From assembly GCA_012744475.1 (NCBI GenBank), contig JAAYBV010000018.1:62001-126000 (forward strand): a stretch of 64,000 nucleotides of DNA. Direction: 5' to 3'. Made by a program: the position numbers and the translations under genes. The DNA is from Phycisphaerae bacterium (GTDB taxonomy: Bacteria > Planctomycetota > Phycisphaerae > Sedimentisphaerales > Anaerobacaceae). Within the stretch, counting starts at the first letter, position 1. Each line of letters begins with the position of its first letter. The notes under the pieces were generated by a model that saw only the letters and a program-made list of their open reading frames with translations, did not search any database and was not told where the DNA came from. Positions 8,100 to 16,421 of this stretch are shown piece by piece.

Positions 8100-9518
8100 C
8101 TACACCATGGGGAAGCGGGCGCAGAGGTCCTGGACCTGGCATTTGGTTTCGAGGCGGAGGCGGTCGTCGAGGCGGTATTCCCGGCCGCCGGTCGGCTCGA
8201 CCTTCGTCAGGACGGCGTCGACCAGGCCGGCGATGGCTTCCATCTGCATCGGACCCATGCCGTTCTTGGTGACGATGGGAGTGCCCAGGCGCATCCCGCT
8301 GGTGACGCGCGGACTGTGCGGATCGTAGGGCAGGCGGTTCATGTTCACGATGATGCCGCACTCTTCGAGGCAGTGCTGGGCGATGGCCCCGGTCAGACCC
8401 TCGCGGAAGCGCCCGACGTTTATGCAGAACATGTGGTTGTCGGTGCCACCGGTGAGGATGTCGTAGCCGAGCCGGTCGAAGGCCTTGGCGAGCGACCGGG
8501 CATTCTCCACGATCCTGAACTGCCGGGCCTTGTACTCGGCCGAGAGCATCTCCCGGAAGAACACCGCCTTGGCGGCGATGTTGTTCAGGTACGGCGTCCC
8601 CTGGAACCCTGGGAACGTCGTCTTCTCGATCCGCTCCCAGAGCGGCATGGACCGGCCGCCGGCCTGGATCGGGGCGTCGAAGTCCCTGCCCATCAGGATC
8701 AGGCCGCCACGAGGTCCGCCCGGCTTGTAGGTGCTGGTCGTGGTGAAATGCGCGTCATCGACCGGCGACGGATGCACGCCGGCCGCGATCAATCCGGAGA
8801 TGTGCGAGATGTCCGCCATGAGATAGGCGCCGACCTCGTCGGCGATCCGACGGTACGCCGCAAAGTCGATGGTCCGCGAGTAGGCGCTGGCCCCGCAGAT
8901 GATCAGCTTGGGCCGGAACCGCAGCGCCTGCTGCCGGATCGCCTCGTAGTCGAGCAGAAAGGACTTCGGGTCCACGCGGTACTGCTCGACCTCGAAGAAC
9001 CGGCCGGCGAACGCTACGCCGGCGCCGTGCGAGACGTGACCACCCTGGTCCATGGCTAGGCTCAGGATGCGATCCCCGCTTTCGAGGATGGCGGTCAGGA
9101 CGATCTGATTGGCGCCGGTGCCCGAGTGCGGCTGCACGTTGGCGTACTTGGCGCCGAACGCCGCCTTGGCCCGCGTCACCGCCAAAGTCTCCAGGCTGTC
9201 GACGACCTCACAGCCCCCGTGGAAACGCGAGCCGACGAACCCTTCGGTCGTCTTGTTCTGCACGACCGAACCGAGGGCCGCCAGCACGGCGCGGGAGCAC
9301 TGGTTCTCGGCGGCGATCAGTTGCAGCGTGTTTTGCAGGCGATTGTGCTCGGCCTCGATCAGCCGGTAGACCTCCGCATCGGTATGGGCCAGGGCCTCGG
9401 GCAGTCCGCGATGGTAGCCGGCGCTGCTCGGCGCGGTCGGGAAGATCGACTCGATGATTTCGTAGAGCTGTTTGTCGCTGCGGCGGAGCGTCTCACCGAC
9501 GTGCTTGTCCACTGGCAT
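8100..9518 (-). CDS. glyA: Serine hydroxymethyltransferase
   Basis: The protein has 472 residues from ATG 9518, preceded by GAAGG. GlyA uses PLP to interconvert serine and glycine and loads one-carbon units on tetrahydrofolate, which the ThyA reaction needs. Family motifs include AAENQCSRAVLAALGS, QPHSGTGANQIV, ADISHISGLIAAG and the PLP-lysine motif TSTYKPGGPRGG. That motif is usually TTTTHKTLRGPRGG, so the surroundings of the Lys diverge, as in planctomycete and long-form SHMTs. The N-terminal ~35 residues are longer than in E. coli. It lies 77 bp after rseP on the same strand and may be cotranscribed with dxr-rseP. Confidence 0.93.
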   Translation of the reverse strand: MPVDKHVGETLRRSDKQLYEIIESIFPTAPSSAGYHRGLPEALAHTDAEVYRLIEAEHNRLQNTLQLIAAENQCSRAVLAALGSVVQNKTTEGFVGSRFHGGCEVVDSLETLAVTRAKAAFGAKYANVQPHSGTGANQIVLTAILESGDRILSLAMDQGGHVSHGAGVAFAGRFFEVEQYRVDPKSFLLDYEAIRQQALRFRPKLIICGASAYSRTIDFAAYRRIADEVGAYLMADISHISGLIAAGVHPSPVDDAHFTTTSTYKPGGPRGGLILMGRDFDAPIQAGGRSMPLWERIEKTTFPGFQGTPYLNNIAAKAVFFREMLSAEYKARQFRIVENARSLAKAFDRLGYDILTGGTDNHMFCINVGRFREGLTGAIAQHCLEECGIIVNMNRLPYDPHSPRVTSGMRLGTPIVTKNGMGPMQMEAIAGLVDAVLTKVEPTGGREYRLDDRLRLETKCQVQDLCARFPMV

Positions 9519-9594
9519 GGCTGAACCTTCAAATCCCTTTTCCGGTTGCACACATCACACGGCACACGCAGTTTCTATCGGCAGATCAGGTCCT

Positions 9595-11709
9595 TCAACT
9601 AAAAAAACCGCGCACCGTGCGAAGCACATCGTTGAATGTCACGTAGATCAGCAGCGTACCCACGATGACCCAGCCGGCGTAAGCGAGCACCCCCTGGGCC
9701 TTCTCGCTCAGGGGCGATCCCTTGATCTTCTCCACCAGCATCAGGACGATCAGCCCGCCGTCGAAGGGAGGCATGGGCATGAGGTTCAGCACCGCGATGC
9801 TGGCGCCGATCAGGCCGAGGAAGTAGGCATAGTAGACCAGCGGCTCGCGCGCCACGATCTGGTAGCTGGAGACCATGATGCCGACCGGTCCCATCAGCAG
9901 CTTCGGACTGAGCAGTCCAGCAATCAACTGCTTGAGCGTGACGTAGGTCATCGCGACAAACATCACCGTCCGGCGATAGCCCATCTGGATCGCTTCGATG
10001 GGGGTCCTGGCCTTGTAGAGACGCTCCATCGGTTTGAAAGGCAGTTGCACGACCGTCGTGGACTCGACGGCAATGGCCGTCTCGGCCTTCGGATTCGCCA
10101 GAGTGACCCCGCCGGAAGCCTGGCCGTCCAGACGGTATTCGAGCTTCACCGGCTGGCCATCCCATTGCCGGGTTTCCGCCACGATGTCGTAGAAGCTCGT
10201 CACCGGCTTGCCGTTGACCGAGACGATGGTCGCACCGCGCGGGATGTCCAGCCGGGGCACGCCCCCCTCGACGGACACGGTCTTGGCCACCACCGCGTGT
10301 TCGGCGTCCAGCTCCGGCAGGAAACCGATCACTACCCTATCGCTGCCGCGCTCCTTCCTGGGTGTGACGGTCACCTCGGTGGTTCGCTCGACGCCGTTGG
10401 CGTCGGCGCGCACGACCTGGATCGCCAGCGGCTTGCCCTCGTGTGCGGCGGTGATCTCGCGCAGCTCCGCATAGGTTGGATGCTGCACGTCCGCCGCCGC
10501 GACGATGATGTCGCCCGTGCGAAGGCCCTCCTGGCCGACCGGCCCCGGCTGCGGGGCTTCCCTCACACGAAGACGAGGGACCATCGAGTAGACGTTGCAC
10601 AGGGTCGCATCCGACGGGCTCGCCTCCCGGCTGGGCAGCCAGGCGAGCGACAACTCCGCCCCGACGCGATCGACACCGCCTCCCGCCTTCGAACGCTCGG
10701 CGGCAACCGTCACGCGAGGCGCGAAGGTCCTCTGGACCGCCTCTTCATACGCCCAGTGGTGCTCAATTGCATTGCCATCGACGGCAACGACCCGGTCGCC
10801 GGGCAGCAGGCCCGTTTCCTGCTCCAGAACGCTGGGGTCGGTCAGCTCCGCCAGCGTCAGGCTCATCGGCGCAAGAATGCCGAACTCCCGAATCTGCTGG
10901 TCGTTCGGCTGTTCTGAAGCGAGCAAATCCATACTCTGTGTCGAGCCGTCTCGACGTCGCACCACGACCGGCACCGCTTCGTCGCGCCCCGACAGCGCCG
11001 CGGCCAGAATCAGACTGCTGAATTCGAGGCCCTCGCTCCGGCCGGCGATTTCGATGAACTCGTCGCCACTTCGCAGGCCCGCCTTCTCGGCCGAGGAGCC
11101 GGGCACTACCCCGCCCACCACGGGCGGAGGGAAATCGATCCCGATGAGGAACACAACCATCAGCAGGATCGCGGCGCTGATGATGTTGAACGTCACCCCC
11201 GCCGCCACCACCGCGATCCGCGCCCCCAGCGACTTGTTGGAGAACGACCGTGGATCGCTGAGCTGCTTGACCGGCCCGATATCGTCCTGGCCCAGCAGTT
11301 TGACGTAGCCGCCGAACGGTATGAGACCGACGCGGTATTCCGTTCCGGCCTCGCTCGCCTGGCCCGACGGCGCCGTGTCGCCCTCACCCTCGCCGGGCGC
11401 ATCCTCTTCTTCGTCGGCAATGAAGCTCGGAAGGACCCGAATCTTCAGTCCCGACGGCGTTCGCTGGATGCCCACCAGCGTCGGCGGCATGAAGATGGAA
11501 AAGGCCTCCACCTTGATCCCGGCCAGCTTGGCCACGATGAAGTGCCCGAATTCGTGGACCAGAACGACCGAGCCGAACCCGATCATCACCAGAGCCAGAT
11601 TGCCGGAAACCGTGGCGTAGCGCACGATCAGATAGACCACCACCGCCAGGACTGCCAGCCAGAAGACGGCGCCGAGAATCTTGTTCGATGAGCTTCCCTT
11701 CTTCGACAT
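9595..11709 (-). CDS. rseP: Site-2 zinc metalloprotease RseP/MucP family with multiple PDZ domains
   Basis: The protein has 704 residues from ATG 11709, with GGAG upstream. It is an intramembrane protease that cuts regulatory membrane proteins such as anti-sigma factors. The zinc motif HEFGH starts at residue 52 inside a membrane helix, and the second metal motif NLMPMPPFDGG lies near the C terminus between membrane helices. The middle contains at least three PDZ-like segments (VVPGSSAEKAGLRSGDEF, LLPGDRVVAVDGN, GLRTGDIIVAA, ATIVSVNGKPV). An acidic Glu/Gly insertion near residues 95-115 follows the first catalytic helix. At 704 residues it is much longer than E. coli RseP (450). It sits directly downstream of dxr, the common bacterial arrangement. 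Confidence 0.93.
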   Translation of the reverse strand: MSKKGSSSNKILGAVFWLAVLAVVVYLIVRYATVSGNLALVMIGFGSVVLVHEFGHFIVAKLAGIKVEAFSIFMPPTLVGIQRTPSGLKIRVLPSFIADEEEDAPGEGEGDTAPSGQASEAGTEYRVGLIPFGGYVKLLGQDDIGPVKQLSDPRSFSNKSLGARIAVVAAGVTFNIISAAILLMVVFLIGIDFPPPVVGGVVPGSSAEKAGLRSGDEFIEIAGRSEGLEFSSLILAAALSGRDEAVPVVVRRRDGSTQSMDLLASEQPNDQQIREFGILAPMSLTLAELTDPSVLEQETGLLPGDRVVAVDGNAIEHHWAYEEAVQRTFAPRVTVAAERSKAGGGVDRVGAELSLAWLPSREASPSDATLCNVYSMVPRLRVREAPQPGPVGQEGLRTGDIIVAAADVQHPTYAELREITAAHEGKPLAIQVVRADANGVERTTEVTVTPRKERGSDRVVIGFLPELDAEHAVVAKTVSVEGGVPRLDIPRGATIVSVNGKPVTSFYDIVAETRQWDGQPVKLEYRLDGQASGGVTLANPKAETAIAVESTTVVQLPFKPMERLYKARTPIEAIQMGYRRTVMFVAMTYVTLKQLIAGLLSPKLLMGPVGIMVSSYQIVAREPLVYYAYFLGLIGASIAVLNLMPMPPFDGGLIVLMLVEKIKGSPLSEKAQGVLAYAGWVIVGTLLIYVTFNDVLRTVRGFFS

Positions 11710-11775
11710 CAAGCAACTCCGATACAAAGCGGATAGCCGGCAACGGCCGTCCTTCCAGACTGAACAGGCCCGGCG

Positions 11776-12960
11776 TCACCGCACGTGGCGCGGGGCATCG
11801 TGCATTTCGCGGCCCAATCGACTTCGGACCTGGGCCCGGGCCCAGGCATCGGCTTCGAGCAGCTCTTCGAGCGAGGTCGCACGGCTGACCTCGTGGGCGT
11901 CCAGACAGCGTTCGACCAGCTCCATGATCTGAACGAACCGGATTCGTCCGGCCAGGAACGCTTCGACGGCGGCCTCGTTGGCCGCGTTGAACACCGCCGG
12001 CGCCGTCCCGCCCATGCGCGACACCTCATAGGCCAGCGTCAGGGCCCGAAACGTCCCAGGCTCCGGCCGCTCGAAATGGAGCGTGCCGATCTCTTCGAGC
12101 CGCAGCGGCTTGGAAATCCCGGCGACCCGCTTGGGATACGTCAACGCGTACTGGATCGGCAGGCACATGTCCGGCTCGCCCAACTGGGCCACCACCGAAC
12201 CGTCCACGAATTCCACCAGCGAATGGACGATCGATTCCGGGTGGATCAACACCTCGATCTTGTCGACCGGCACGTCGAACAACCATCGCGCCTCGATCAC
12301 CTCCAGCGCCTTGTTCATCATCGTGGCCGAGTCGATCGTGATCTTCGGTCCCATCCGCCAGACCGGATGCGACAGCGCCTGTTCGCGCGTCACCTGCTCG
12401 AGGTCCTGGGGCGAGGCGCCACGAAACGGCCCGCCGGAGCCGGTCAGCAGGATCTTGCGGATCTCCGACGACTTGCCCGATTGCATGGCCTGGAACACCG
12501 CCGAGTGTTCGCTGTCCACCGGCAGCAGCAGGCTGCCGTTCTCCCTGGCGATCCGCGTCAGCAGCTCTCCGGCGACGACGAGTGGCTCCTTGTTGGCGAT
12601 CGCCAGACGCTTGCCGCACCGGGCCGCCGCCAGGACCGACGGCAAGCCGGCGGCGCCCACCACCGCCGTCAGAACGGTGTCAACGCCGTCCGACTTCGCC
12701 ATCTCGACCAGACTCTCGGACCCTACCAGAATCCTGGCGTCCCATCCATCCATCAGCGAGCGAAACCGTTCGGCGTAATCGTCGTTTGAGACGGCCACGC
12801 GCGCCGGCCGGTAACGCCGCACCTGCTCGGCCAGAAGGTCGATGCTGCGATGCGCACTGAGACCGACGACCTCGTAGCCTGGGCCAAGCGCGTCAATGAC
12901 CCGCAGCGCATTTCGACCGATCGACCCGGTCGATCCCAGAATGGCGATTCCTCGCGACAT
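11776..12960 (-). CDS. dxr: 1-deoxy-D-xylulose 5-phosphate reductoisomerase
   Basis: The protein has 394 residues. It converts DXP to MEP with NADPH, the second step of the MEP isoprenoid pathway. The N-terminal NADPH-binding motif is ILGSTGSIGRNAL, followed by LAIANKEPLV, LLPVDSEHSA with the metal ligand Asp and Glu, LTGSGGPFR, MGPKITIDSATMMNKALE and the loop VLIHPESIVHSLVEF. All are canonical. The length matches the family. A promoter with a perfect TTGACA lies about 110 bp upstream. rseP follows after 66 bp, so the two are probably cotranscribed. Confidence 0.97.
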   Translation of the reverse strand: MSRGIAILGSTGSIGRNALRVIDALGPGYEVVGLSAHRSIDLLAEQVRRYRPARVAVSNDDYAERFRSLMDGWDARILVGSESLVEMAKSDGVDTVLTAVVGAAGLPSVLAAARCGKRLAIANKEPLVVAGELLTRIARENGSLLLPVDSEHSAVFQAMQSGKSSEIRKILLTGSGGPFRGASPQDLEQVTREQALSHPVWRMGPKITIDSATMMNKALEVIEARWLFDVPVDKIEVLIHPESIVHSLVEFVDGSVVAQLGEPDMCLPIQYALTYPKRVAGISKPLRLEEIGTLHFERPEPGTFRALTLAYEVSRMGGTAPAVFNAANEAAVEAFLAGRIRFVQIMELVERCLDAHEVSRATSLEELLEADAWARAQVRSRLGREMHDAPRHVR

Positions 12961-13070
12961 AAGATCAGACTCAGCGTACTCCTCTCCCTCGGCTTTCGAC
13001 GGTACGACTCACCGACCGCCCGGACATCCGGCCTGCGACGCACCGGCGTCGTCTGCGAACGGTAGCCGCG

Positions 13071-13100
13071 ATAGTATGCCAAGGATAGGCAACCTGTCAA
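13071..13100 (-). promoter_or_regulatory. Candidate promoter of dxr
   Basis: Reading the minus strand, TTGACA at 13100-13095 and TACTAT at 13076-13071 are separated by 18 bp. It would give a leader of about 105 nt before the dxr ATG at 12960. Confidence 0.5.
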
Positions 13101-13667
13101 GGTGAAAGCATGCTTCGCTCGGTCTACCATGCAAGCGGCTGTGTCGCGCCGCAAGTGCGACAGATGTGCAGCGGATCGCAGGCTGGCCAAGGTCCGGTAT
13201 CCCGATGAGATTTCGGACCACGGGACGCTCGCGCCCTGCAGAGGCCGCGTCTTGGAAGATTCTGTCCCGGCCCGCTGTGCGGACCGGACGAATATAGAAG
13301 ACCCGACGCCGAGCGTCCATCCCGAGCGGCGTGAAATCGCTCGGCTGTCCGATCCGAGTCGCGCGATGCCGACTCCCATCCCTGAGAGGCCCGGGATTAT
13401 CGCCCCTTTCTCCGGCCGCCAGGCGGCGCCCGCCGGCCGCCCCACTTGGCAAAGGCCCCCACAAACCAATCGCCGTCGCATCGAGCCTGAAACGAGGGGG
13501 ACGGCGCAACGCCGATGGGCGTCGCGCCGCCTGCAATAGCCCATATAACACTCCATCCGGGCCCCCGAAGGGTCGATACTGAAACCGAGTGGCTGACGCC
13601 ACTGTGCAGGATGGACAGTGCGATTCCGGCGCGATTCAGAACTCTGAGGTTTGGGCGGCAACCTGAT
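13101..13667 (+). other. Intergenic region with no identified gene
   Basis: This gap separates the divergent dxr and TonB-receptor genes. Open frames exist on both strands but lack start signals and family features. I looked for cobalamin and c-di-GMP riboswitch elements before the receptor gene and found no conserved core. It presumably holds the promoter of the signalling operon, which I cannot place. Confidence 0.4.
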
Positions 13668-15677
13668 ATGACAACGTGCTCCGTGGTACACCGACTGATC
13701 GCCGGCTGGCTCTTGCTGGGGGCCTGCGCCGCCCAAGCCGCAGCGCCCGAAGACGAAGATGGCCTGTTCGACATGTCTCTCGAAGACCTCATGTCCGTGG
13801 AAATCGATACGGTGTACAGCGCCTCGAAACACTTGCAGAAGGTCTCTGAAGCCCCGTCGTCGGTCACGATCATCACCGCTGATGAGATCCGCAAGTACGG
13901 CTATCGCACGCTGGCCGAGGTCCTCCGCAGCGTTCCGGGCTTCTATGTCAACAACGACCGCAATTATGACTACCTCGGCGTCCGCGGCTTTCGCCGGCCG
14001 GGGGACTACGACACGCGCACTCTGCTGCTGGTCGACGGACACCGGTTCAACGAGAACATCGGGGATTCCCCCGTGTTCGGAATGCAGCTCGTTGTCGATG
14101 TGGACCTGATCGAACGGGTCGAGATCGTTCGTGGTCCGGGTTCTTCCCTGTACGGCAGCAACGCGCTACTGGCGGTGGTCAACGTGATCACCAAGGACGG
14201 CAAGACCCTCGATGGTCTTGAAGTGTCCGGGGAGGTCGGCAGCTTCGACACGCAGAAGGGCCGCATCAGCTACGGCGAGGTCTTCGACAATGGATTGAAC
14301 CTCCTCGTCTCGGCCACGAAGGGAGACGGCGACGGACCCCAGTTGTACTTCGAGGAGTTCGACGATCCGGCCACGGCCGACGGGCTCGTAAAGAACGACG
14401 ACAGCGATTTCCACAACCTGTTCCTCCGAGCCTCGTTTGGCGATTTCGGTCTGATCGCGGCGCACACCGCCTCGGAGAAGGGAATTCCCACCGCGCCGTG
14501 GGGCACCGTCTTCGGCGACCGCCGAACGCGCGTGTGCGACGACACCACGCTTCTCGGACTGAGCTACGAGCGCGAGATATCGGACAAGGTCTCCGTCAAG
14601 GCGCAGACCGCCTATCACCATTACAACTACGACGGACGTTACGTGTACGATCACTCCGAGGACGAAACCCCGTACATCGTCGTAAGCAAGGACTATTACA
14701 GAGGCCGCTGGTGGGACAGCGAACTCCAGGTCACCGCCCGGCCCTTTGAAAGACACATCGTGACCGCCGGCGGCGAGTTCCGCTACAACGCGCGGCAGGA
14801 CCAGGCGAACTGGGATGAAGAGGTGTATCTCGACGACTCGCGCCACAGCAAGAACTGGGGCCTCTACATCCAGGACGAGTTCCGTGTGCTCGACGATGTG
14901 ACCCTCGTCGCCGGCGTGCGTTATGACCGCTACGACACGTTCGGCGGCAGCACGAATCCTCGCCTGGCGATGATCTACGACGTCTCGGAAGATACGACGC
15001 TCAAGCTGCTGTACGGGCGGGCCTTTCGCGCTCCCAATGCCTACGAGCTGTACTATCATGACGGAGGCTCCACTACCAAGGCCCCCCTCGACCTCGATCC
15101 CGAAACCATCGATACCTACGAGGTGGTGCTGGAACGCGCCTTCACGCCGAACCTCAGCGCGAGCCTGAGTGGCTTCTATTATGTCATGGACGACCTGATC
15201 GGCCAGTACGTCGATCCCGACGACGATCTGCTCGTCTTCACAAATATCGACGAGGTCGAAGCCCGGGGAGTGGAATTGGCGCTGGGCGGACGATGGGAGG
15301 ACGGTCTCCGCGCGCGGACGAGCTACTCGTATGTCGAGGCGGAGGACCGAGCCACCGACGAACGACTGGCCAATTCGCCCCGGCATCTGGCCAAGCTCAA
15401 CCTGATCGCGCCGGTGGTGAAGGATACGCTCTATGCCGGTCTGGAGATCCAGTACAACGGCCGGTCCAGAACGCTGGCGGGCGACCACACGGACGATTTT
15501 GTCCTGACGAATCTGGCGCTGACATACACGAGTCCGTCGAAGCGATTGGAGATCGCGGCCGGATTGTACAACCTTTTCGACGTCGACTACGCCTATCCGG
15601 GGTCCGGGGAACACGTGCAGGACCAGATCGAGCAGGACGGGCGGACGTTCCGCATCAAGCTGACGTACCGCTTCTGA
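13668..15677 (+). CDS. TonB-dependent outer-membrane receptor
   Basis: The protein has 669 residues from ATG 13668, which gives a clean signal peptide (MTTCSVVHRLIAGWLLLGAC then AAQA); a longer frame exists upstream. The plug domain spans about residues 50-160 (SSVTIITADEIRKYGYRTL, LLVDGHRFNENI, IERVEIVRGPGSSLYGSNA). A 22-strand barrel follows, ending in the aromatic C-terminal strand RIKLTYRF. The segment LEDLMSVEI at the mature N terminus is the usual start of this colicin/vitamin-type family. No TonB/ExbBD genes are nearby. The gene leads a block with YfiR and kinase genes, so it may feed signal or ligand to that system rather than serve bulk nutrition. The ligand is unknown. Confidence 0.92.
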   Translation: MTTCSVVHRLIAGWLLLGACAAQAAAPEDEDGLFDMSLEDLMSVEIDTVYSASKHLQKVSEAPSSVTIITADEIRKYGYRTLAEVLRSVPGFYVNNDRNYDYLGVRGFRRPGDYDTRTLLLVDGHRFNENIGDSPVFGMQLVVDVDLIERVEIVRGPGSSLYGSNALLAVVNVITKDGKTLDGLEVSGEVGSFDTQKGRISYGEVFDNGLNLLVSATKGDGDGPQLYFEEFDDPATADGLVKNDDSDFHNLFLRASFGDFGLIAAHTASEKGIPTAPWGTVFGDRRTRVCDDTTLLGLSYEREISDKVSVKAQTAYHHYNYDGRYVYDHSEDETPYIVVSKDYYRGRWWDSELQVTARPFERHIVTAGGEFRYNARQDQANWDEEVYLDDSRHSKNWGLYIQDEFRVLDDVTLVAGVRYDRYDTFGGSTNPRLAMIYDVSEDTTLKLLYGRAFRAPNAYELYYHDGGSTTKAPLDLDPETIDTYEVVLERAFTPNLSASLSGFYYVMDDLIGQYVDPDDDLLVFTNIDEVEARGVELALGGRWEDGLRARTSYSYVEAEDRATDERLANSPRHLAKLNLIAPVVKDTLYAGLEIQYNGRSRTLAGDHTDDFVLTNLALTYTSPSKRLEIAAGLYNLFDVDYAYPGSGEHVQDQIEQDGRTFRIKLTYRF

Positions 15678-15752
15678 GACGCCGCCGACCCGGGACGCCC
15701 GAGAGGACAAACAGATGACGAAAACCGCGTTGGGACGACCGATGAGAACGCC

Positions 15753-16421
15753 ATGAGAATCCGAGGCTTCATCTTGTGGCTCCTGGCAGCGTGTGCGCTG
15801 GTCTGCGGCGCATCGCTCGCGGTCCGCGCGGATTCGCCGGCCGCCCAGGAGTACCAGCTCAAGGCGGCATTCCTCTATAACTTCATCCTGTTCGTGGACG
15901 GTGAACGGTTCGAACCACCGTCCGCGGAAGCGAAGAAGAGCGATCCCAACCAGCCCATGGTCATCGGCATCCTCGGCAAGGACCCCTTCGGGAACGCCTT
16001 TGAGCCTCTTCAGAACAGGCTCGTCCGGGATCGGCGCGTGGTGATCCGTCGATTCGACGGTCTCGACGCCTTTGCGGACGCCGAGGGACGCCTGCCCGCC
16101 CGGCATCCGCGATTCGAGCGGATCCAGAACTGTCACCTGTTGTTCATCTGCCGATCCGAGGCCGAACACCTCGCGGCGCTTCTGCGGCCCCTCGGCAAAC
16201 ACAGCGTGCTGACGGTCGCCGATGCTCCCGGATTCCTGGAGGCCGGCGGGATCGTCAACTTCCTGATCGAGGACAAGAAAGTGCGCTTCGAAATCAACAC
16301 GGCCGCGGCGCGGCGCGCCAAGCTGCAAATCCGATCCCAGATGCTCCGACTGGCCAAGCGCGTCGTCAAGACCGATGCGCTGGGAGAACCAAACGACGAG
16401 GGAGACAATGCCGACAACTGA
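15753..16421 (+). CDS. YfiR-family periplasmic protein (DUF4154)
   Basis: The protein has 222 residues with a signal peptide (FILWLLAACALVCGASLAV). It matches the YfiR/DUF4154 pattern: YQLKAAFLYNFILFV at the mature N terminus, IGILGKDPFG, CHLLFICRSE, HSVLTVADAPGFLEAGGIV and a C-terminal VRFEINTAAARRAKLQI with RSQMLRLAK. In Pseudomonas, YfiR is a periplasmic repressor that binds the CHASE8 sensor of the diguanylate cyclase YfiN. Here the next gene, overlapping by 14 bp, encodes a histidine kinase with a CHASE8-like sensor, so the same interaction may control a kinase. The TonB receptor upstream takes the position of an outer-membrane partner. Confidence 0.88.
   Translation: MRIRGFILWLLAACALVCGASLAVRADSPAAQEYQLKAAFLYNFILFVDGERFEPPSAEAKKSDPNQPMVIGILGKDPFGNAFEPLQNRLVRDRRVVIRRFDGLDAFADAEGRLPARHPRFERIQNCHLLFICRSEAEHLAALLRPLGKHSVLTVADAPGFLEAGGIVNFLIEDKKVRFEINTAAARRAKLQIRSQMLRLAKRVVKTDALGEPNDEGDNADN

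Noticed and set aside
13101-13667. Cobalamin or c-di-GMP riboswitch before the TonB receptor
   Set aside because: A GCCACTG string near 13595 suggested a cobalamin element, but the B12 box and core helices are absent.
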